Source: Brevibacillus thermoruber 423
Lineage (GTDB): Bacteria > Bacillota > Bacilli > Brevibacillales > Brevibacillaceae
Direction of reading: 5' to 3'
NCBI RefSeq assembly: GCF_000454065.1
Contig: NZ_KE695650.1
Location: 475,796-539,795, forward strand
DNA length: 64,000 nt
Position numbers and translations under genes: made by a program. Shown piece after piece: positions 19,088 to 27,956 of the stretch (positions within the stretch are counted from its first letter, which is position 1; every line of letters starts with the position of its first letter). The notes under the pieces are model-generated. The model did not search any database. It was not told the DNA's origin and saw only the letters and a program-made list of their open reading frames with translations.

Positions 19088-19501
19088 CTAGCCGTGTTCG
19101 CCGCGATCTCCGTCCTGTTCGGCCAGATACGCCCTCATCCCGCGGACAAACATGTCGAGAATCACGTCGTGCTGTGTCTTGCTGCCGACGCGGGCGCGGA
19201 TTTGCTCCAGCTCCGCCGCCAGTTCGGAATCAAGGTGCAGATTGATGGTTTTACCCTTGCTGCGGGGGTGGATCTCGTAATGGCCGGAGCACTGACGGCC
19301 GCTGCCGTCCACCACCGCATCGGCGCCGAGCAGCTTCCGGTCGGGCAGATACAGGCACGGCGCTTCCAAAACGATATGGGTCAGTTCCTCGCTGAACCGG
19401 ATGGCGAGGGGCTGCCCCTTTTTTTTGTGAAAATCGCGGATTTGCCGCGAGCGCTCCTGATTTTCCAGCGTGTTGGCCAGCGTGACGACAGCCAGTTCCA
19501 T
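19088..19501 (-). CDS. hypothetical protein with a ribbon-helix-helix-like tail
   Basis: A 137-residue soluble protein (MELAVVTLANTLENQERSRQ...). The N-terminal half has LAIRFSEELTHIVLEAPCLY; the C-terminal part (about 85-130: TINLHLDSELAAELEQIRARV, then TQHDVILDMFVRGMRAYL) has the strand-helix-helix pattern of small ribbon-helix-helix proteins. I do not recognise it. It starts 9 bases after the stop of the upstream gene on the same strand, with AAGGAGGAG in that gap, so the two form an operon. Confidence 0.65.
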   Translation of the reverse strand: MELAVVTLANTLENQERSRQIRDFHKKKGQPLAIRFSEELTHIVLEAPCLYLPDRKLLGADAVVDGSGRQCSGHYEIHPRSKGKTINLHLDSELAAELEQIRARVGSKTQHDVILDMFVRGMRAYLAEQDGDRGEHG

Positions 19502-19510
19502 AGCTCCTCC

Positions 19511-20053
19511 TTACGGGACGGGCAGGGGGGCCGCGGGACGTTCCGGCGGGTGCAGCTCCGTTTCCGGGATCCCGACCACCACTTCGCCGCTGCCTTCCAC
19601 CTGTACGTGATAGCGAAAACAATCGACAGCCAGTTCCGCCGAGATGACCACCGCCCATTCCTGCCGCGTTCCCCGCGTGATCCGGACGCGGTCCAGCACG
19701 TCGTACGCCGGGGTTAACAGCCCCTTTTGGTACAAAAAGCGGAATACGTCCTGCCGCGGGTAGAGAAACCGCTTGTTGCCCTGCTTCCCGGTGAGCAGGG
19801 GGAAGGCTTCCCGCTCGTCGATGACGGCACCGAGGTGTCCTTCATCCGCCCAGCGTTTGATCGACGCCATGCTGCCCGTCCGTCCGTGCCGGGCGGCCAG
19901 CAGATCGAGGATTTCCCGCGAGGACAGGTACGCGCTGCGTCGGCGGCGCTGTTCTTCGTAGGCGGCCCGCTCCGCCTCCACCTGCTGCAAGCGTTCGGTC
20001 GCCTCTTCGATCTGGCGGCGGAGCTGGGCGATCAGCAGGTCGTAATCCTTCAT
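19511..20053 (-). CDS. hypothetical protein with coiled coil and helix-turn-helix-like segment
   Basis: A 180-residue protein. Residues 3-45 form a strong heptad coiled coil (LLIAQLRRQIEEATERLQQV). Then comes a segment like an excisionase/MerR-type winged helix (SSREILDLLAARHGRTGSM, IKRWADEGHLGAVID), an aromatic basic stretch (GNKRFLYPRQDVFRFLYQKG) and a beta-rich C-terminus. ATG 20053 is used because AAAGGAGG is 9 bases upstream; the frame runs on 18 codons without a site. It is first in a two-gene operon placed inside the pyrimidine cluster but transcribed against it. No specific function is implied. Confidence 0.65.
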   Translation of the reverse strand: MKDYDLLIAQLRRQIEEATERLQQVEAERAAYEEQRRRRSAYLSSREILDLLAARHGRTGSMASIKRWADEGHLGAVIDEREAFPLLTGKQGNKRFLYPRQDVFRFLYQKGLLTPAYDVLDRVRITRGTRQEWAVVISAELAVDCFRYHVQVEGSGEVVVGIPETELHPPERPAAPLPVP

Positions 20054-20200
20054 GCCCGCTGCCTCCTTTCCCCGTTTTGGTAACAGCGTATTCGCCGGTG
20101 AAACCATTCATGCCATCCGGGTTGATTTGATTTCAGTGGCAAGCTACCGGAAACCGCGATGAAACCATCATAAAACCGCTGTTCTATACATTGATTAATA

Positions 20201-20212
20201 GCAGGCACCTGC
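20201..20212. promoter_or_regulatory. short perfect inverted repeat before preT
   Basis: GCAGG-N2-CCTGC about 35 bases before the preT start, within the 192-base divergent gap. It could be an operator, but its short length makes chance possible. Confidence 0.25.
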
Positions 20213-20245
20213 CAGTTGGAAAACGTGTGAGGAGGTTGTTGGAAG

Positions 20246-21613
20246 ATGAGCGTCCATCGCGAACCAGCGGCTGCGCGAGCGGGGCTGGAACACCGTTTCC
20301 GGGAAGTGGTCCCGGCGCTGAAGCCGAAAGAAGCCGTCGACGAAGCCAACCGCTGCCTGTACTGCTACGACGCCCCCTGTATCAAGGCCTGTCCCACCTC
20401 GATCGACATTCCGTCCTTTATCAAAAAGATCGCGACCGGTAATCTGTACGGATCGGCCCGAACGATCATGGAAGCCAATCCGGTGGGCGCGAGCTGCGCC
20501 CGCGTCTGTCCCACCGAAGAGCTGTGCGAGGGCGCCTGTGTGTTGAATCACGCGTCCCGTCCGATCATGATCGGTCTCCTGCAGCGTCACGCCACTGACT
20601 GGGCGATCAAAAACGGGGCGGTGCTGTTTCGGGCCGGAGAGAAAAACGGCAAGCGGGTGGCCGTTGTCGGCGCGGGGCCGGCAGGGCTGTCGGCGGCCCG
20701 GGAACTGGCTCGGTTGGGTTATGAGGTAACCGTTTTCGAGGCGAAGGCAAAAGCGGGCGGCCTCAACACCTACGGCATCGTCTCGTTTCGGCTCCCCCAG
20801 GAGATTGCGCTCTGGGAGGCGGAACAGATCGCGGCCATGGGCGTGACGTTCGTCACCAACACCCGGGTGGGCGTGGACGTACAGCCCGAGGAGCTCCTGC
20901 GGCAGTTTGATTCGGTCCTGCTCGCCGTCGGCATGGGAGCGGTCCCCCCGCTCCACATCGAAGGGGAGGATCTGGACGGCGTGCTGGACGCCATCTCCCT
21001 GGTGGAGGAGACGAAAACCAGGCCGCTCACGGACGCGATGATCGGCAAAAACGTGGTGGTGATCGGCGCGGGCAACACGGCGATCGACGCGGCCACCTGT
21101 TCGAAGCGGCTGGGCGCCGCGAACGTCCGGATTCTCTACCGGCGGACGGAGCAGGAGATGACCTGTTACCCGTTTGAATACGAGTTCGCCAAGCAGGAGG
21201 GCGTGGAATTCCGCTGGCTGGTGGCCCCCACCCGCATTCTGGGCGAAAACGGCCGGGTGACCGGGCTGGAGCTGATGCGAATGGAGCTGGGCGAGCCGGA
21301 CGAAAAGGGGCGGAAGCGGCCCGTGCCGGTTCCCGGCAGCCAGTTCGTCATCCGGACGGACTACGTGGTCAAGGCGATCGGTCAGGAGCGTCACCTGCCG
21401 CTGATCGAAGCGTTCGGGCTGGCGCACCGGAACGGGATCGTCCAGGTGGAGGAAGGCACCTACCGCACGTCCGATCCGCGCGTGTACGCCGCCGGAGACG
21501 TGATCTTCGGAGGCGGCAGGACGGATGCGATGGTGGTCGATGCCGCCAATCACGGCAAGCGGGCCGCGTACGCCATCCACGCCGCGCTGAGCGGACAGGC
21601 GCAGCCGGTGTGA
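20246..21613 (+). CDS. preT: NAD-dependent dihydropyrimidine dehydrogenase, subunit PreT
   Basis: A 455-residue flavoprotein that passes electrons between NAD(H) and PreA in uracil/thymine reduction. N-terminal iron-sulfur cysteines are seen in CLYCYDAPCIKACPT and CARVCPTEELCEGACV. An FAD-binding Rossmann motif (VAVVGAGPAGLSAARELA) and a second dinucleotide fold (VVVIGAGNTAIDAA) follow, with the terminal AAGDVIFGG of this flavin family. This is the small-subunit layout of GltD-like proteins; the adjoining preA decides for PreT. GAGGAGG precedes ATG 20246. preA starts 27 bases downstream. Confidence 0.92.
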   Translation: MSVHREPAAARAGLEHRFREVVPALKPKEAVDEANRCLYCYDAPCIKACPTSIDIPSFIKKIATGNLYGSARTIMEANPVGASCARVCPTEELCEGACVLNHASRPIMIGLLQRHATDWAIKNGAVLFRAGEKNGKRVAVVGAGPAGLSAARELARLGYEVTVFEAKAKAGGLNTYGIVSFRLPQEIALWEAEQIAAMGVTFVTNTRVGVDVQPEELLRQFDSVLLAVGMGAVPPLHIEGEDLDGVLDAISLVEETKTRPLTDAMIGKNVVVIGAGNTAIDAATCSKRLGAANVRILYRRTEQEMTCYPFEYEFAKQEGVEFRWLVAPTRILGENGRVTGLELMRMELGEPDEKGRKRPVPVPGSQFVIRTDYVVKAIGQERHLPLIEAFGLAHRNGIVQVEEGTYRTSDPRVYAAGDVIFGGGRTDAMVVDAANHGKRAAYAIHAALSGQAQPV

Positions 21614-21640
21614 AGCAGGGAGAAAAGGAGGCGAAGTACC

Positions 21641-22927
21641 ATGGCAGATCTCAGCATCAACCTGGCGGGCATTTCATCCCCCAATCCGTTTTGGCTGGCA
21701 TCGGCGCCGCCGACCAACTCCGGCTACCAGGTCCAGCGGGCGTTTGAAGCGGGCTGGGGCGGAGCGGTGTGGAAGACGTTGGGCGAGCCGATCGTCAACG
21801 TCACCTCCCGGTTTGCCGGCCTGCACGTCGGCGGACAGCGGGTGATCGGCTTCAACAACATCGAGCTGATTACGGATCGTCCGCTCGACGTGAATCTGAA
21901 AGAGATCGAGGAGACGAAAAAGAAGTTTCCCAAACACGCGCTGATCGCGTCGCTGATGGTGGAGCACAAGCGGGAGGCCTGGCACGAGATCGTGAAAAAG
22001 GTGGAGGCCGTCGGCGTGGACGGACTGGAGCTGAACTTCGGCTGTCCGCACGGGATGGCGGAGCGGGGCATGGGCTCGGCGGTCGGCCAGCACCCCGACC
22101 TGATCATCCAGCAGGTGGAATGGGTAAAGGAAGTGGCGCAGACCCCCGTCATCGTCAAGCTGACGCCCAATATCACCGACATCCGCTTTACCGCCCGGGC
22201 GGCGGTGGCAGGCGGAGCGGACGCCGTCAGCATGATCAACACGATCAACAGCCTGATCGGCGTCGATCTGGACAGGTGGCTGCCGATCCCGCACGTGGAC
22301 GGCAAAGGCGCGCACGGCGGATACTGCGGGCCGGCCGTGAAGCCGATCGCCCTCAACATGGTGGCGGAGTGCGCCCGCGATCCGAAGGTGGGCGTCCCGA
22401 TCTCCGGCATCGGCGGAATCTCCACCTGGCGCGACGCCGTCGAGTTTCTGCTGATGGGGGCGACGGGCGTACAGGTGTGCACGGCGGCGATGCACCATGG
22501 ATTCCGCATCGTCGAGGACATGATCGACGGACTGAACAACTACCTCGACCAGCGCGGCATCAAGTCGGTCATGGACATCGTCGGCAAAGCGGTCCACACC
22601 TACTCCGACTGGGGCAATCTCAACCTCAACTACAAAGTGGTCGCCCGCATCCACGAAGAGACGTGCATCAACTGCAACAAGTGCCACATCGCCTGCGAGG
22701 ACACCTCCCACCAGTGCATCGACATCGTCCGGGACGAAGCGTCCGGCAGGGAGCGGCTGGTCGTCAGGGAGGAGGACTGCGTCGGCTGCAACCTCTGTTC
22801 GATCGTCTGTCCGGTGGAGGGGACGATCGAAATGGTGGAGGTGCCGACGGGACAGCCGCCGCTTACCTGGAACCAGCGGCAGGCCGCTCTGGCCGCCCAA
22901 GGGAACTGCGGCACCGGCTGCGAGTAA
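21641..22927 (+). CDS. preA: NAD-dependent dihydropyrimidine dehydrogenase, subunit PreA
   Basis: The 428-residue catalytic subunit with an FMN-binding dihydroorotate-dehydrogenase-like barrel: LNFGCPHGMAERGMGSAVGQ, VKLTPNITDI, AVSMINTINSL and ISGIGGISTWRDAVEFLLMG. The C-terminal third carries a two-cluster ferredoxin domain: CINCNKCHIACEDTSHQC and CVGCNLCSIVCPVEG. With PreT it interconverts uracil/thymine and their 5,6-dihydro forms; the physiological direction is usually reductive in catabolism. The length fits E. coli PreA (411) plus a short tail. AAAAGGAGG lies before the start. Confidence 0.93.
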   Translation: MADLSINLAGISSPNPFWLASAPPTNSGYQVQRAFEAGWGGAVWKTLGEPIVNVTSRFAGLHVGGQRVIGFNNIELITDRPLDVNLKEIEETKKKFPKHALIASLMVEHKREAWHEIVKKVEAVGVDGLELNFGCPHGMAERGMGSAVGQHPDLIIQQVEWVKEVAQTPVIVKLTPNITDIRFTARAAVAGGADAVSMINTINSLIGVDLDRWLPIPHVDGKGAHGGYCGPAVKPIALNMVAECARDPKVGVPISGIGGISTWRDAVEFLLMGATGVQVCTAAMHHGFRIVEDMIDGLNNYLDQRGIKSVMDIVGKAVHTYSDWGNLNLNYKVVARIHEETCINCNKCHIACEDTSHQCIDIVRDEASGRERLVVREEDCVGCNLCSIVCPVEGTIEMVEVPTGQPPLTWNQRQAALAAQGNCGTGCE

Positions 22928-23023
22928 GTCATGTGGGGAGGCCGTTTCGCATAGCTTGTACTGACGAGGGCACGGGCCGTTCGTGCCCATACGCCAATGG
23001 AGCGGGAAAGGGAGGAAGCGCGC

Positions 23024-24409
23024 ATGAAAAAAGTGATTCGCGGCGGCACCGTGGTGACAGCCGCCGACACCTACCGGGCGGACGTCTTGATTGAAGGGGA
23101 ACGGATCACGGCCATCGGCAGTGAACTGCGAGCAGACGGCGCGGAGGAAATTGACGCCGCCGGCTGTTATGTCCTGCCGGGGGGGATCGATCCGCACACG
23201 CATCTCGACATGCCGTTCGGCGGGACCGTGACGGCGGACGACTTTTTTACCGGCACCAAGGCGGCCGCGTTCGGGGGCACGACCAGCATCATCGACTTCT
23301 GCCTGACGAAAAAAGGGGAGACGCTTCGCTCGGCCATCGCCACCTGGCACGAAAAAGCGCGCGGCAAGGCCGTCATCGACTACGGGTTTCACCTGATGAT
23401 CGCCGAGGCGAACGACCAGGTGCTGGATGAACTGGAGAGCGTGGTTTCGACCGAGGGCATCACCTCGCTGAAAGTGTTTATGGCCTATAAAAACGTGTTT
23501 CAGGCGGACGACGAGACGCTGTTCAAGACGCTCGTGCGCGCCAGGGAGCTGGGGGCGCTGGTGCAGGTGCACGCGGAGAACGGGGACGTGCTGGACTACC
23601 TGACGAAGAAGGCGCTGGCGGAGGGGAATACCGCCCCCATCTACCACGCCCTGACCAGGCCGCCGGAAGCGGAAGGGGAAGCGACCGGGCGGGCCATCGC
23701 GCTGACCGCCTTGGCCGATGCCCAACTGTACGTCGTCCACGTCTCCTGCGCGGCGGCCGTGCAGCGGATCGCGGAAGCGCGGGAACGTGGACTCAACGTC
23801 TACGGCGAGACCTGCCCGCAGTATCTCGCGCTCGACATCACCGCCCTTGAGAAGCCCGACTTTGAAGGGGCCAAATACGTCTGGTCGCCGCCGCTGCGCG
23901 AAAAGTGGAACCAGGACGTGCTGTGGAACGCGCTGAAAAACGGCATTCTGCAGACGGTTGGCTCGGACCACTGCGCGTTCAACTTTTTCGGCCAAAAAGA
24001 GCTGGGCAAAGACGACTTTACCCGAATTCCCAACGGCGGACCGCTGATCGAGGATCGTTTGGCCATCCTCTATTCCGAGGGCGTCCGTCAGGGGCGGATC
24101 AGCCTGAACCAGTTCGTCGACGTCTGCTCGACGAAGGCGGCCAAACTGTTCGGGATGTTTCCGAGAAAAGGCACCATCGCGGTGGGCTCCGATGCGGACG
24201 TCGTCATCTTCGACCCGCGCGTCAAACGGACGCTCTCCGCGCAGACCCACCACATGAACGTCGATTACAACCCGTTTGAAGGCATGGAGGTATACGGCGA
24301 GGTCGTCTCCGTCCTGTCGCGGGGAGCGTTTGTCGTCCGAAACAAGCAGTTTGTCGGCCTGGCGGGCGCAGGGCAGTTCATCAAGCGCGCCGCGTTTGAA
24401 CGGCCGTAA
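23024..24409 (+). CDS. dihydropyrimidinase (D-hydantoinase family)
   Basis: A 461-residue cyclic amidohydrolase that opens dihydrouracil or dihydrothymine to N-carbamoyl-beta-alanine or its methyl homologue. The binuclear zinc site is complete: His58 and His60 (GGIDPHTHLDMPF), carboxylated Lys150 (SLKVFMAYKN), His183 (QVHAENGD), His239 (VVHVSC) and Asp315 (GSDHCAF); Tyr155 is also present. Spacing and Lys150 match hydantoinases rather than allantoinase or dihydroorotase. ATG 23024 is set by GGAGG 7 bases upstream. The 96-base gap from preA shows no terminator, so it is probably the same operon; beta-ureidopropionase follows after 19 bases. Confidence 0.93.
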   Translation: MKKVIRGGTVVTAADTYRADVLIEGERITAIGSELRADGAEEIDAAGCYVLPGGIDPHTHLDMPFGGTVTADDFFTGTKAAAFGGTTSIIDFCLTKKGETLRSAIATWHEKARGKAVIDYGFHLMIAEANDQVLDELESVVSTEGITSLKVFMAYKNVFQADDETLFKTLVRARELGALVQVHAENGDVLDYLTKKALAEGNTAPIYHALTRPPEAEGEATGRAIALTALADAQLYVVHVSCAAAVQRIAEARERGLNVYGETCPQYLALDITALEKPDFEGAKYVWSPPLREKWNQDVLWNALKNGILQTVGSDHCAFNFFGQKELGKDDFTRIPNGGPLIEDRLAILYSEGVRQGRISLNQFVDVCSTKAAKLFGMFPRKGTIAVGSDADVVIFDPRVKRTLSAQTHHMNVDYNPFEGMEVYGEVVSVLSRGAFVVRNKQFVGLAGAGQFIKRAAFERP

Positions 24410-24428
24410 CGGGAAGGGGGAAGACGGC

Positions 24429-25319
24429 ATGGGAAACAAGGTGACGATCGGTCTGATCCAGGCGAAAAACGACGTGCACGGGGACGAACCGGTGCACGTC
24501 CACAAGGAAAAGGCGATTGAAAAACACGTGCGGATGGTCCGCGAAGCGGCGGCAAAGGGAGCCCGGATCATCTGCCTGCAGGAAATCTTCTACGGCCCGT
24601 ATTTCTGCGCCGAACAAAACACCAAGTGGTACGAGGCGGCCGAAGAAGTGCCGGACGGCCCGACGACGCAGCTCTTCCGGTCGCTGGCACGCGAGCTGGG
24701 GGCGGTGATCATTCTGCCCGTGTACGAACAGGTGGGCATCGGGACCTACTACAACACGGCGGCGGTGATCGACGCGGACGGGACGTACCTCGGCAAATAC
24801 CGCAAGCAGCACATCCCGCACGTGGCAGCGGGCGGCAACGGCTGCGGGTTCTGGGAAAAGTACTACTTTAAACCGGGCAACCTGGGATACCCGGTGTTTG
24901 ACACGGCGTTTGCCAAGGTGGGCGTCTACATCTGCTACGACCGCCATTTTCCCGAAGGGGCGCGGCTGCTCGGCTTAAACGGCGCGGAGATCGTCTTCAA
25001 CCCGTCGGCGACGGTGGCCGGCCTCTCCGAGTATCTCTGGAAGCTGGAACAGCCCGCCCACGCCGTCGCCAACGGATACTACGTGGCGGCGATCAACCGG
25101 GTGGGGGTGGAGGCGCCGTGGAACATGGGCGAGTTTTACGGACAGTCCTACCTCGTCGATCCGCGCGGCCAATTTGTCGCCATCGGCAGCCGCGACCAGG
25201 ACGAAGTGGTCATCGCCGAGATGGACAAAGACGTGATTCACCAAGTGCGCAACACCTGGCAGTTTTATCGCGACCGAAGACCGGAGACGTACGAGGACAT
25301 GGTAAAGCTGCTTCCGTAA
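24429..25319 (+). CDS. beta-ureidopropionase / N-carbamoyl amidase (nitrilase superfamily)
   Basis: A 296-residue carbon-nitrogen hydrolase with the complete triad: Glu52 (ICLQEIFYGPYF), Lys126 (GKYRKQHIP) and Cys169 (GVYICYDRHFPEGAR). This branch hydrolyses N-carbamoyl-beta-alanine to beta-alanine, CO2 and ammonia, the step after dihydropyrimidinase; neighbouring genes make that assignment much better than N-carbamoylputrescine amidase (AguB), which has a similar sequence. GGAAGGGGG precedes ATG 24429, in the 19-base gap from the upstream gene. It completes the uracil-to-beta-alanine sequence. Confidence 0.9.
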   Translation: MGNKVTIGLIQAKNDVHGDEPVHVHKEKAIEKHVRMVREAAAKGARIICLQEIFYGPYFCAEQNTKWYEAAEEVPDGPTTQLFRSLARELGAVIILPVYEQVGIGTYYNTAAVIDADGTYLGKYRKQHIPHVAAGGNGCGFWEKYYFKPGNLGYPVFDTAFAKVGVYICYDRHFPEGARLLGLNGAEIVFNPSATVAGLSEYLWKLEQPAHAVANGYYVAAINRVGVEAPWNMGEFYGQSYLVDPRGQFVAIGSRDQDEVVIAEMDKDVIHQVRNTWQFYRDRRPETYEDMVKLLP

Positions 25320-25510
25320 TGCGGACAAAACGGACGGCAGGGCGGCGCTGCAGGCGCCGCCAGGCAGGCTGTACGCCCTGCCCGGCTCCGTCGGCCTTAC
25401 GTCCGGCCAAGCGCAAGACTTCGCCGGACGAATCGCGTCAGACGCGCCGGGTAGGGTGTTTCCTTCTGCCGGTGGCGTCATCATGATCGAACAGGTAAGG
25501 AGAGGCGGGC

Positions 25511-26029
25511 ATGAAGCAGATTGTCTATCGCGGGGGGGAGTACAAGGAAGCGCTGCGCGTGGTGGCGGCACAGCGTTACGAACGGGAGGAACGGCGCAGG
25601 TTTGTCAACGGCGCCAGCGCGAAAGCGGTGTTCGGATCCGGCGTCTACCTGGTCAGCAACCCGAAGATTGCCGCACAGTACGCGATCTGTCACGCGGAAA
25701 CCACCTGGGATCAGGCCGCCGTCCTCGCCCAGGAATTGGAGCTGGACGGACTGGCGGCGCTGGACGAGCGGTACGGGGAGAACGAGCTGCGGGCGGACGC
25801 CCTGCGCCGGCGGCATACGCCGGAGCAGTTGACGCGTCTGTCGGCAGCGAAAAGTCATGAAGAGTGGCTGGAGTGGACCGGCGACGAGATCCGGGCCTAT
25901 CTGCTGGATCGGGGCTTTACCGGGATCCGCTACCGCATCAGCCGGGAGCTGACCTATTTTGTCTGTTACAAGCCGCAAGAGCAGATCGGCCGCATCTCGC
26001 TCTTGACGGTGTTTGACATACCAGAATAG
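25511..26029 (+). CDS. putative ADP-ribosyltransferase-fold protein
   Basis: A 172-residue soluble protein with AAGGAG before its start. Three blocks recall the ART fold: an early YRGG (residues 6-9), FGSGVYLVSNPKIAAQYA (about 41-58), which resembles the G-x-G-x-Y-L ... A-x-x-YA segment of ADP-ribosyltransferases, and a C-terminal GFTGIRYRISRELTYFVCY then PQEQIGRI, like the terminal strands of the fold, where 'eyVvfdpeqI' is common. No secretion signal or antitoxin gene is beside it. Function is unknown; a housekeeping nucleotide-modifying role is as possible as a toxin-like one. The family call is from pattern resemblance only. Confidence 0.55.
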   Translation: MKQIVYRGGEYKEALRVVAAQRYEREERRRFVNGASAKAVFGSGVYLVSNPKIAAQYAICHAETTWDQAAVLAQELELDGLAALDERYGENELRADALRRRHTPEQLTRLSAAKSHEEWLEWTGDEIRAYLLDRGFTGIRYRISRELTYFVCYKPQEQIGRISLLTVFDIPE

Positions 26030-26039
26030 TCCAAAAGTA

Positions 26040-26068
26040 TCGACTTGTCCATCTTCTTTTGGTAGAAT
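26040..26068 (+). promoter_or_regulatory. sigma-A-type promoter of the chemoreceptor gene
   Basis: TCGACT (26040-26045) and TAGAAT (26063-26068), 17-base spacer, matching 4 and 5 of 6 consensus positions. No sigma-D-like motif is seen nearby, which is unusual for a chemoreceptor. Confidence 0.5.
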
Positions 26069-26169
26069 TAGACAACAACCGACATTTTTTCAGAAGGACC
26101 GTCTTCTTCGGCAGGACTTCTGGCGCATTTTTTCACATCATTCGTACAATTCTACCAGGGTAAAAGGGG

Positions 26170-27894
26170 ATGGCCAAACACATGAAGCTGCTTCGCAATC
26201 TGAGCACACGGACAAAACTGTTCAATCTGGTCATGCTGATGGTCACGTTTCTGTTGATCGTCGGGGGAACCGGGTACTGGCACCTGAAGAAAGCGGAAAT
26301 ACGGATGGGAGCGATGTATCAGGATCAACTGCTGCCGATCAAGTGGATCAATGATTTGCGCGCCCAAACCCGGGCGATTGAAGCCAACGTGTACAAGATG
26401 ATGCTGGAGACCAGTCCCACGAAGCTGACCGAGATCAAACAGCAGATCGAGACGCGCATCGGGGATTCCAACCAGCTTCTGACGCAGTTGGAACAAAGCA
26501 GTCTGGACGAGCGGGAAACTGCGTTTGTCCAGACGCTGAAGGACCTGAACGAAAAGTACCAGAGCGACCGCACACGGGTCATCCAGTTGATTGAAGAAGG
26601 CAACCGGGACGAGGCGTACAACTATTTTCGCGCGACGGAAGCCACGCTGGACGGCATCAACCAGGAATTGAAGTCGTGGGCGGATTACAACTCGCAGACG
26701 GCCGAAGACATTCACCTCCAAAATGCGCTGGATGCCCGGGCGGCGGAGATGACGCTGATCATCACCATCGGGGCGGCCCTCGTGCTGGCGCTGTCCATCG
26801 GGTACGTGATCGCCCGGATGATCGCCGATCCACTGAAGAAAGTGGCGTCCAAACTGGATGAGCTGGCCGGGGGCGATTTGACCGTGCAGCCGGTCGACTT
26901 CGACGGCAAGGACGAGGTGGGAACGCTGGGACAGGCCTTCAACAAGCTGGTCGTCCAGCTTCGCTCGCTGATCGGCGAAGTGAAGCTGGCGGGCGAGCAG
27001 GTGGCGGCTTCGTCCGAGCAGCTGACGTCCAGCGCCGATCAGACGGCCAAGGCGGCCGAACAGGCGGCCGCCGCCATCCAGGAAATCGCGACCGGCTCCG
27101 AGGTGCAGACGCAGCGGACGGCGGAGAGCGTGCGGGTCATGGAGGAATTGGGGACCGCCATCCAGCGGATCGCCACGACCGCCGGCACCGTCTCCGAGTC
27201 TTCGGTGCGGGCGGCGCAGGAAGCGGAACAGGGCAACGAATACATCATCAAGGCTGTGGAACAGATGTCCGCCGTTCAAGAGGCGGTGAATCGCGCCGCC
27301 GAGATGGTGACGCTGCTGGGGGTTCGCTCGGAAGCGATCGGCGAAATCGTCCAGGTGATCACCGGCATCGCGTCGCAGACCAATCTGCTTGCCCTGAACG
27401 CGGCGATCGAAGCGGCGCGGGCGGGCGAACAAGGCAGAGGATTCGCCGTCGTCGCCGACGAGGTGCGCAAGCTGGCGGAGCAGTCCGAGGAGTCGGCGCA
27501 GGAGATCGCCCGCCTCATCGGGGATATTCAGCTTGAGACCGGCCAGGTGATGGCCGCGATGAACCAGGGGACGGCGGAGACCGAGGCGGGCAGCGTGGCG
27601 GTCCGGGAAGCGGGCCTGGCGTTTCAGCGCATCGTCAGCGCGGCGCAGGCGGTCGCCGAGCAGATTCAGGAGGTCTCGGCGGCAACCGAGCAGATGACGG
27701 CCGGTATCCAGCAGGTCGCCTCGTCCATGGACGAAATGAACCGTCTGGCGCAGGAAGCGGCCGTCCACACCCAGGGCGCGGCGGCCAACTCCGAGGAGCA
27801 GCTCGCCTCCATGCAGGAAATCGCCCGTTCGAGCGAAAATCTGAACCGTCTGTCCCATCAGTTGCAGCAGACGATCAGCCGTTTCCGCATGTGA
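26170..27894 (+). CDS. methyl-accepting chemotaxis protein
   Basis: A 574-residue transmembrane chemoreceptor. TM1 (about 15-35: [17 protein letters not shown]) is followed by an extracytoplasmic four-helix-bundle (4HB_MCP-like) sensor of about 155 residues, TM2 (about 193-215), a HAMP domain ([20 protein letters not shown]) and the signalling domain with the highly conserved hairpin tip ([20 protein letters not shown], then [15 protein letters not shown]). It lies next to pyrimidine genes and an NCS1 permease, so a pyrimidine or related ligand is a reasonable guess, not shown. Start uncertain: ATG 26170 has only AGGG at 26156-26159 well placed; ATG 26182 is the alternative. Confidence 0.92.
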   Translation: MAKHMKLLRNLSTRTKLFNLVMLMVTFLLIVGGTGYWHLKKAEIRMGAMYQDQLLPIKWINDLRAQTRAIEANVYKMMLETSPTKLTEIKQQIETRIGDSNQLLTQLEQSSLDERETAFVQTLKDLNEKYQSDRTRVIQLIEEGNRDEAYNYFRATEATLDGINQELKSWADYNSQTAEDIHLQNALDARAAEMTLIITIGAALVLALSIGYVIARMIADPLKKVASKLDELAGGDLTVQPVDFDGKDEVGTLGQAFNKLVVQLRSLIGEVKLAGEQVAASSEQLTSSADQTAKAAEQAAAAIQEIATGSEVQTQRTAESVRVMEELGTAIQRIATTAGTVSESSVRAAQEAEQGNEYIIKAVEQMSAVQEAVNRAAEMVTLLGVRSEAIGEIVQVITGIASQTNLLALNAAIEAARAGEQGRGFAVVADEVRKLAEQSEESAQEIARLIGDIQLETGQVMAAMNQGTAETEAGSVAVREAGLAFQRIVSAAQAVAEQIQEVSAATEQMTAGIQQVASSMDEMNRLAQEAAVHTQGAAANSEEQLASMQEIARSSENLNRLSHQLQQTISRFRM

Positions 27895-27906
27895 TCGAAA
27901 AAAGCG

Positions 27907-27944
27907 AAAGACTGGCAGAACGCTTGGTTCTGCCAGTCTTTTTT
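27907..27944. terminator. bidirectional terminator between chemoreceptor and permease
   Basis: A perfect 15-bp stem (27907-27921 with 27927-27941), 5-base loop, T run on the plus side and A run on the other side, between two convergent genes. Confidence 0.92.
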
Positions 27945-27956
27945 CGCGGGCCCCGC

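Noticed and set aside
21674-24571. A 965-residue open frame opposite preA and the dihydropyrimidinase gene
   Set aside because: Same antisense artefact of GC-rich codon use; composition unlike real proteins.
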